Source of the DNA: Amblyornis subalaris
Lineage: Eukaryota; Chordata; Aves; Passeriformes; Ptilonorhynchidae
Length of the DNA stretch: 64,000 bases
NCBI GenBank assembly: GCA_018881555.1
Contig: JACAXG010000018.1
Span: 8,431,634 to 8,495,633, forward strand
Reading direction: 5' to 3'
In this document: piece after piece, positions 55,740 to 64,000 of the stretch
Position numbering within the stretch: the stretch's first letter is position 1
Layout of the letters: each line of letters starts with the position of its first letter
Program-made: the position numbers and the translations under genes
The notes under the pieces: generated by a model
Seen by the model: only the letters and a program-made list of their open reading frames with translations
Databases searched by the model: none
Told to the model about the DNA's origin: nothing

Positions 55740-57028
55740 GTAACGGCCCCCGCGCGTCCCGCCGGCGGGCGGCTGTCGGTGCAGGGGTGGGACGCTGTTC
55801 TCCGGGGTGCGCCGCGTTCCCCGGCGCCTCCGAGCCGCCCCCCGCCGCCGCGGGGCCGGGCGCGATGCGGCTCTGCAGAGGGCGCCGGGCCGGTCTGCAG
55901 GGGGTCCGGCTGCGGCGGCGGCACTGCGGTACTGCCCGGCGCGGCCCTTCCCGGGAAGGAGCCCGCCGCAGGATGTGTGCAGGATCCTGTTGAATAGCGA
56001 TATTGTTGAGATCCGGAGCCGCCGCTTCCGCGTCGGCTCCCGCGGTGCCGCCCGTGCGGGTGTCTGGGGCGCCGCCAGCCGCGGCCGGGAACCGCCAAGC
56101 GCACCCGCCCCGGCCCCGGCCCCGCACCCGCGGGCGGCCTCCGGCGGGGATGGGGCTGCAGCGGGCCGGGGTCGGGGCGAGGGACCCGCCACAGCCAACT
56201 CGCCGGTCCCGCTGCATCGCTGCACAGCTCCTGCAAAGGCAGAGGTGTCCATCCCTGCCCCCAGGGAAGTTTAGTTCTCCAGGAAAGTGGAAAGCGTTCC
56301 TTCGCTTAATTCTTTAGAATATATGAATACATTCACATTACCGTACTTAGGGCAATTGGTAATGCCTGCAATTAAAACCAGCAGTTGCGCTGAAACATTT
56401 AAAATAATCTAATTTCAGCAGGCTTTGATGGCTCTGAATTGCTTATACACATTCTGAATTTGTCTTGTAATGAACAGGAGGAAGCTTTACTGCCTTTTAG
56501 ACAGTTCACTTAGGAAAATGGGATTTGTATGTTAGGAAATTCTCAGAAACGTTTAGAAGTTTGTCATGTCTCATAATACGCTTTTCAAAAAGCTCTATAA
56601 TTGGAAGGAAGAGCATGGAAGGTGGACGAAACAAGGCAAACCCATATCCCTTCAGAATCAAAGTAGTGTGTGTTTCTTATCAGAGAAAACCTGATGTTTT
56701 TTGGAATAGTATTGACACCCTGAGCTGAAAGTACTGAGCTTCAGCCGATGACACATACCTGGGTTTCTTCTCAGCCCAACACCTTAAAAACGTGAATTTT
56801 AATTATAATTAATAAAACTTCACCAGTATTCATGAAGTAACTCCAAGATGGAGATGCAAGGCTGTGTGATCTAGCGGTCTTGTTTGAGGATACAACATTT
56901 CTGAAATCTGAATTGTCCAATATGTTGGCTTGTTGTATAAACTAAGGAAGTTGGAACATCCGCAGTCTGTGAAGCAGCAGTCGTACCTCCCAAGGGTGTT
57001 GTGGAAATGCTGTATCGGAACAGCTCTC

Positions 57029-57053
57029 TTTTTTTTTTTTTTTTTTTTTTTTT
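57029..57053. repeat. T homopolymer, 25 bases
   Basis: An uninterrupted T run in STIM2 intron 1. No retrosequence body is recognisable on either side. Confidence 0.95.
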
Positions 57054-60000
57054 GATTATGATTAATCTGGTTGTAGGTGGTATTAAACGGTTCTTACTGA
57101 GAATAGTGCTGTCTACGTTTTGTGCTTAATAAGTTTTGGTGTGTCAGTCTGTATGGAAAAAAAGCATTTTTTTAAACGTTTTATTGACTGTAAAAGTACT
57201 GAGATGCCTATCAACTGTGTTCTCTCCCTCCCAGCAGTGATTCTGGTGAAGAAATACAATTATTCGAGAAATCTAACGCGCTATAAGTTGGATTTATTGT
57301 GTTACATGACAGTTTGGTCTGGAAAATACGTATGGTTAAAAGCCATCTTAGAATCAGTTTTAAACGTTAGGAAATTTCAACATAGTTCCATGTTCATTCA
57401 GTTGATAAAATGGTGTTTCAGTTTGTCATGTAAGTTTGCCTGTCTGGTAACTAACTCCCAAATAGTTTTAAGTTACTTTTTGCAAAGCAGAANAATTCTT
57501 GAAAGTTTGGTGAAAACCAGATGACTTGTTCAGGGGACGATTTTAGTTACATTATTTATAATTTTCTTAAAAGATAAAAGTTGCAAATGTATTATTGAGT
57601 TAGGAGAGAATGCGAACACTCGTCTGGAGAAGAATAAACTTTTAATTCAGTAATTTTGACGTTTGAGAAGTACAATCCAGAAGACAAAAAGCTGCGAGAT
57701 ATAAAATGCTGTGCTAGGAAGAGGCTATTGGATGCACAAATAGAGGTGTTTGGGAAACAGAACTGTAGGAAATAATTCAGGACTCCTAGTCACAAATTGG
57801 TCTGAATGAGCAACACGCAGCTGGCAAAAGTAGATGCCATCTTTGGATGTGTTGATCCAGTTTAAATTACAGAAGGCTTTTATTTTTTCTTTTTGATTGC
57901 TCTTTTGTGTCTAGTTTTGAGTCTTAAGTCCAAAAAGTACAGAGGAAAGTAGCAATATAGATTGAGAGGTTTAGAACCTATGACTAGGTTCTTTTTTTCA
58001 TCAAAGTATTGCATTATTTTGATGTGGTGGAAAAGGCTGTGGGATGAGTATATAGTAGTAGTAAGAAATGGTTCACAGAAGCATTGGGGGTTTTTTAAGC
58101 TTTTTTTTCTTTTTTTTTTTGCTGTGGTTCAGATGTAGGTTAAGAGGAAGTAAATTTTAGTGGGTGAGATTTAGATTAAATATAGGCTGGAAAGTTTTTT
58201 CCTATAACAGTCAAATTACGTAGATTGTTAAACAGGTTCCCATTGTTAGAGGTTTTTATAGGGTTAGAGAAGAAGCTGGCAAAGATAATCCAGACACTTG
58301 ACAGAAAAGGGATGTATGATGAATTTTGGGAGTAGGGAAGAGGCTCTGATTCTATTTTTGCCATATTTCATCAGATAGTCAGATATTTACTTAATTGCTT
58401 ATATAGATTTTCGTTAGTGTTGTCTTGCCTGTGTATACGTGCCTTTTTAACAGTCTTTTTAAATGACAGCTGAATATGTAACATGTGACAGTGTGCTTGA
58501 AGGTATTTAGTCACGATTATGAAAATTGGACCAACAAAACTGTGTCTCCATTGGAGAGAACATCATAAGGCTGTTTGCTATTCACTCTGGCTCTGCTTGT
58601 TCACTACTTAATTTGGTAGAAGGTTTTAAGGAACCTTCTGTTCTGAGCCTGAAGATAACACTGGGTTTTCACATTTTCATACTCACCCTATTTTAAGTTG
58701 CTTTGTAATTCTGGATAATTGTGGATTCTTTTGATGTTTAAATGTAATCCATAATCATGGATTAACTTGTCTGCCTTTGGGTGAGACAAAGAACCTGGAC
58801 CTGTATTTGGCTAATAAATTTCTCTCAAATTATGTCTTATAATATTTGAGACCAGTTTTAACTACAGCATTACACTGTATTTACTGAAGAAACAAAGAAC
58901 AACATAATGTAACCTTTTTCTCAGTCATTCAAAGATTTTTCTTTTAATTGCATTTCTATTCTGAAACTTAGCCATCATCTTAACGCTCTGAGCTCTTCAA
59001 ATTAATCAGGCTTTGGCATTTGAGAAGCAAAGGTTTCTGGAGAACGTGTTTTTAGCTGCAACTTTACAATTGGTTTAAGCTGTTCTAACGTGGGTGGCTG
59101 TTGAAGTGGGGCTTTTTTTCTCTGGAGTTGACCCCAGCTGGCCATGCACGCAATATTGTTACCACGAGAGAGCTAGTAGGAGTAGGCATGCTCATCCCAC
59201 TACTGGAATCCCACAAGGAGGGAAGGAGTTCATGCTCCCTTTCTGCTTGTGATGAGCACTGTCTGTTGCTTTGGCTTGCAGGAATGTGACAAGAAACGCA
59301 GGCAACAGAAAAAACCATGAATTTCTTATCAGATTCTTTCCTGACTTGCTTTAAGTGCTAGGTCCAGTGCAAAGAAGAGGAAGGACCGTGCAGGTGGGGT
59401 CGAGAGGGGAACAAGGATGGTCTGCTTGCTGCGATGGCACCAAGTGATAGTCTGAACAGAGCTGTTGATAGAATTTCATCACTAAGGTGACTGTGAAATT
59501 GCATCAGTGACCTTTTTTTGGCTTGAATAATGTATTTGGAATTTGGTGGTTGTGTGTGAGACTTCATGTATGGTGAACTAATACAAAGAGGATGGTGAAT
59601 TTGGTCATGTAGCAAAATGCTTTTGCACGAATATTTTGGCATGCACTGGTCTTAAAAGTTTGTGAGCTGTGAGACTTCTGTTGCTTCCTTAGTAAACTGC
59701 TAGTAGGTTTCTCTAGTGATGAAGACTAAGCATTACAGGGTGTTTTTTTAAATTGCATTACCTCTATTTGTCTCTAGTTCAGCTTGTGGTAAGTAATCTG
59801 GTCTTACCATTTCTGGTGGGAGGACAAAGATTTCAAGTCCTGCCTCCTCTAAAGGATGTTGACTTCAAGCTATCGTTTACTTTTTGATAACATCTCAGTG
59901 CAGTCATCTGTCTCTGAAATATAATTAATTTCTCAGTTAAATTAAGTTTTTAATTTCTTAGTGTATTTTTTATTTTTAGTGATAAAGAATAGAAGAAATT

Positions 60001-60883
60001 CAGGAGAGATCTGTGTTTTGATAGCTCAGTCAGCAGTTGAATTGTCATAACTATGAGATACAGCTAAAAAAGCTATGAATGGCTGGATTTGTAGAGGGTT
60101 TTGAAACAAATATTAAAAAACAATTAACCAGGAATAATCTTGGCCTTTATGTAGCTGAGCTTCATTGGACTCCCACTCAGAGATAAGATATTTCTTGTAA
60201 TTTCCTTTGCCCTTAGCTGAGTTTTTTTACCTTACAGCCTTCCAGTGTTTTGATTGTAACTCTTCAGTGCTTCTGCTGGTGTCTTCTACACCTTTTGGTG
60301 TCCTGTGAACTTTTTTCCTTCACTTCTCCTGAACATTCAGACTTAGTATTGTGATTTAGACAGGTTATTTAGCTGGTAGTATGTAGCGGACCCTTTCTTA
60401 AAACCCCCAGTGTCGCTCCCTGAAATGTTTGAACTCTGTCTTCTGTCCATCAGCAGGTTTTCGTGTTGCCCTTTCAGCTTTCTGAAGACAGCTCTGCTTT
60501 TCTGAGGACCTCCTACAGTATTCTGACTAGCTGGTCCTACGCAACTCGGGCATGACTCATTTTCTTCTACCTAACTCTAGGGATACTGATCTGTCATAAC
60601 TAGGCTGAGCTGCCATATATTTGTCAAAGGAGGACTGTACCCAGTGACAGGAGCAGTTATCTTGATAGGATTTCCCATGATGATACTATGAAAAACACCT
60701 AAAAATACAGGATTTTTCTGGTGTTTGTATGAAGTAAGCAGTTTGATATCCTAATTGGCTTTTAGATTGTGTGCTCTAACTTGTATATCTTTTTTGTATT
60801 TAGTGTCTGTTCTCAATCAGCATGTAGGGAGAGGAACATATAGCAAAGAGCTATGACGTGGGAAAGCTAAGAAAATTACTAGA

Positions 60884-60901
60884 TTTTTTTTTTTTTTTTT
60901 T
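60884..60901. repeat. T homopolymer, 18 bases
   Basis: An uninterrupted T run in STIM2 intron 1. Confidence 0.95.
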
Positions 60902-63900
60902 AGTGAATTGTCAAAGACTCTTCAGAAGTCAGAAGTGCATTATTTTACATAAGTGTTGACCAATTTGCTGCAGAAATCCCGATTTATGAAAAGACTTCAT
61001 TGGGATTAGTCTGTTACATTCTACCTGTGAGACTAGCTTTTTAAAATACAGGAACTTGAGGTGTATATCTTGACCATATAGGGTGTGTGTAAAGAATAAA
61101 TAACCAATATGTTTGTTGTCCTAAAAAAAGCACATACACATTTTTAGAAACCAAGGTGAGTTTCAAGTCATTACATAAGTTAGTGTTATTCTGCCTTTGG
61201 TTACTACTATCTCCAGTTACTATGGAAACTGTCTGCATATCTGAAAGGGGAGGGGTGAATAAAATTATAATGCGTTGTTAAAATCTAAATCAGCACAAAC
61301 AGAATGTGATGATTGTCAGAAAATTTGCGTTGGCATACTTGGTTTCTCTGAGCAATTCCAACTTAACCGAAGAGAGTTTATTTGTACCTTTCTTCCCCCT
61401 GCCCGTTTCTTCTGGATCTTGCTCATTTTCCTTCAAATCCAAAAAAACNATGGCATTTTTCAAAGACCTGGTAGAGGCATCTTTAAATATGTATAATGAG
61501 ATGTACGCTAGAATTTTAACTAAAATCCATCTTGAAAATTGAAGATAATGTACTTGTCAGAACAGTTAAGAATTTGAGCTCACAGCACTCATAACAGAAC
61601 TGTTGACTCATTTGATTCAATAGAATTCAAATTAACAGGTAAAGAACCACTGACATTTTTAGTCTTATTCCTGTGGTCTCTTGCTAAGGTTTTTAAGTAC
61701 ATCAGGAGAAGATTTTCTCTCTATGGTGACAGTGTTATGCTACTGCAGGTGAATTTTGCTTCTCCAGCAATTCCTAGATGTCGAGGTGGGGAGGGAACCC
61801 ATCAATGAGTTACTGTAGCTCGTATTACAAACCACAAGCAGCACCATAGAAACTTGTGTAAATTTGAATTGTTGTTGAGGCTACTTGGATTGTGTGCAGC
61901 TTTAACTTCTGCAGTAGCTCAGAATTTATAGGAATACAAGGATAGCTTTGATACTTTTCCTCTAGGCGACACTTTCTATTTCCTACCTTTTCTTCTGGAT
62001 CGTGAATCATTTAAAAACTGTCAGCAGCCCAGCCCTCTGTTACAGTCTCCTGCTAAAATTTTAATACCTGATTTTTTTTTTTTGGTGTGTATCATGTTGC
62101 TGTGGTTATTGTTCATTTGTCAGAAATTGTCATGCGCTCAGCTTCTAGAACTGAGATGAGCAATAAACAGTAGTTCAGCTGAACCTATTTAAAGCTGTGC
62201 TTAGAAGCAAACAAACCTTGTGATAGAGTAGTAATTTAAGCAAGGTTTTGTTGAATAAAAATTTGGTGAACATATTTTTGTTTTCTAGGCTGTTTTTTTT
62301 CTCCTTAAAAGGAGAAACTTTCTATACCTGAAGGTGTGGTCTGAATGCTCCTTNTCTCTTTGTGGTTTAGAATAAAGGAAGGGGTTATTTGTATGCAATT
62401 ATTAAACATGCGTAGTAATGTTACACAGATAAAGGAACAGTTTTTCTCAGTTCCATCCAGTGGCTCTGTGATCTGAATTACTTAAAATTCAGAGCTTTCT
62501 GGAAGTTAAGGATGTTATTTAGAAAGGAAATTTTCACACATATGTTATTTTATTCTTAATAGTAAATAACTCCTCTTGGCTCCCCTGGAGATTTGTCAAC
62601 AATAACTCCTGAATGTTTCTTTTTAATATGTGTGTAGCATGTGATGAATGAGTGAATGGCTCAATAAGTGGGTTTTTTTTTGTTAGATTTACTCTGTTTT
62701 CATGTAAAACATATTCAGTGAGCTTTGATAGGAAATTATAAGCTTTGACTAATAACTTTTGTCAATCTGCTGAATTTTTTTTTGTCCCAACTACAGGCTT
62801 TTACTTGATATGCATTCCTCCCTCCTACCCTCACTAGATGCATTAAGCAGGTGGATCTTCTNTTTGTATGCCTAGATCTAAAGCATATAAAAAAAAACTT
62901 ATGTTATTTCTCTCTGGTATTCTGGAAATGACAAGCTTGATAAGTTTTTTCTCATTCTGAAATGCTACACAATATTTTTATTTGAAGAAGAACAAACAAG
63001 AAGTATTATACTGTTAACAAATAAAACTCCACATCCAAATCGGGTGTTCTGTGATGATTTTGAAACAGATATGAAAGGTAGTTATTCTGAGTAGGAGACT
63101 TCCTTCTACTGTAGTTTTAATTCTAGATTGCTATATATAGAAGGTTGCAAGGTAACTTCTTGCTGTACATTGTATGTCTATGTGAAAAATACTGCTGGCT
63201 TCAGTTATTTTCATTGCCTGAAGTACTAAAAATTATTTTGAAGTGAAAATGAAATTGCTTTTTTTTAGTGCCAAGTACTTTTTACTGTTTTGCTAAATAT
63301 GAAAATTAGACTATATAATATCATATAGTTCCAAAATTTATATTGTCATGTGTCAGGAAGGAAAAAGATAAATATATCCTTTCCTACTTGTGGTTTTTAG
63401 TTGCAAATGAAATGCATAAAGACAGTTCTGTCTTTTCTAGAGTATATTTTTAATTTTTGTTTGAAAAACTTAACTTTGCCAGTACTTTTTTGGAACATGG
63501 TTGCCTTAGTCTCTTGTTCATACCTGGTTCATGTTCCCTGAATATATTTACTGAAACTCAGTGCCACAGAGGGTATTCTAGTAACTTTGGAAACAGCACA
63601 GTAATATGTCAGTCTGAAATACAGATAAGAGCCACTGAAAAGGATTCCATTGACTTCAGTGTGTGAACCTGTATTATGTATTCACTGGGATTTCTTTCTA
63701 AGACTGCATTTAAAGTAAAGTAGTATTTTGGTTTTGGTCTGGTGAATCTCCNCTGCTGATAACTGGTGTTATAGTGACAGTGTTGTAGGCAGGGCTTGGA
63801 GACCTGTAGCTCTGCAGCTTTAGAGGATGTTACTTTGTGCCTGGTTTAACTTGACCTTGAAGTGGGCTGTTTCTGCAGGAAGGGGTGGGTGCTCCTCCTT

Positions 63901-64000
63901 TATCCTTGTCGCTTTCTCTCCCTCCCTGCCTATTCTGTGTGTTCCAGCTGCTCACTTAAACCATGTCTGGAGGTGGACTAGTTGGGGGTATTTGATTGAG

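Larger units (their letters stand above)
55040..56270. promoter_or_regulatory. STIM2: STIM2 CpG-island promoter
   Basis: An abrupt change from AT-rich DNA to about 1.2 kb of very GC-rich, CpG-dense sequence surrounds STIM2 exon 1. I see no TATA box at a plausible position, which fits a broad housekeeping-type promoter. It contains a perfect CRE, a second CRE-like half site, an ETS-type site and a G-rich repeat, listed separately. Long open frames on both strands here are a by-product of the GC content. The exact transcription start cannot be read from sequence alone. Confidence 0.9.
55740..64000 (+). other. STIM2: STIM2 intron 1, 5' part
   Basis: After the CpG island ends near 56270 the sequence is AT-rich with no recognisable exon of STIM2 (no EF-hand-coding stretch). 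It contains T tracts at 57029-57053 and 60884-60901. I recognised no CR1 or LTR copy in this 8-kb stretch. Human STIM2 also has a long first intron. Confidence 0.75.

Noticed and set aside
55376..56252. Very long minus-strand open frames (286-420 codons) across the STIM2 CpG island.
   Set aside because: They are rich in Arg, Pro, Ala and Gly because stop codons are rare in GC-rich DNA. They overlap the STIM2 exon and promoter and show no domain.
58745..58766. Near-palindrome TAATCCATAATCATGGATTA in STIM2 intron 1, resembling homeodomain binding sites.
   Set aside because: Single occurrence in AT-rich intron. Such short motifs are expected by chance and no further context supports a regulatory role.

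Overview
This window is vertebrate nuclear DNA, almost certainly from a bird. It is AT-rich and has long introns with canonical GT-AG splice sites. It carries CR1 LINE fragments with the typical CR1 tail (repeats of ATTCTATG), and two solo LTRs of an avian endogenous retrovirus type. The two genes and their order match the TBC1D19-STIM2 neighbourhood known from other amniotes. The particular LTR type suggests a neoavian species, which is inference.

Layout. Bases 1-38545 hold most of TBC1D19 on the plus strand. I could place 20 coding exons (1073 to 38238), giving 493 residues and a stop. They correspond to residues 34-526 of a protein whose human orthologue, as I recall it, has 526 residues. 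Only the first 33 codons lie upstream of the window. Introns carry a minus-strand solo LTR (4924-5388), a plus-strand solo LTR with a perfect 5-bp target duplication (26648-27116) and four CR1 pieces (6385-6725, about 7340-8205, 11372-11424, 21586-21654). The gene ends in a short 3' UTR with two AATAAA signals.

Bases 38546-55000 are intergenic. They hold a GC-richer patch near 42 kb, a decayed CR1 reverse-transcriptase copy (about 52600-53456), and around 49.6-51.5 kb several coding-looking but broken stretches, mostly on the minus strand, which I could not assign.

A strong CpG island (about 55040-56270) holds the STIM2 promoter and its first coding exon (55562-55739, signal peptide plus low-complexity N-terminus). 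It has a perfect CRE palindrome, an ETS-type site and a G-quadruplex-prone GGGATC repeat. The rest, to 64000, is the 5' part of STIM2 intron 1, in which I see no further exon.

TBC1D19 is a TBC (Rab-GAP fold) protein that lacks both catalytic finger residues as read here. STIM2 is the ER calcium sensor of store-operated calcium entry. They are neighbours by conserved synteny and nothing here links their functions. No RNA genes, CRISPR arrays or prokaryotic features are present.
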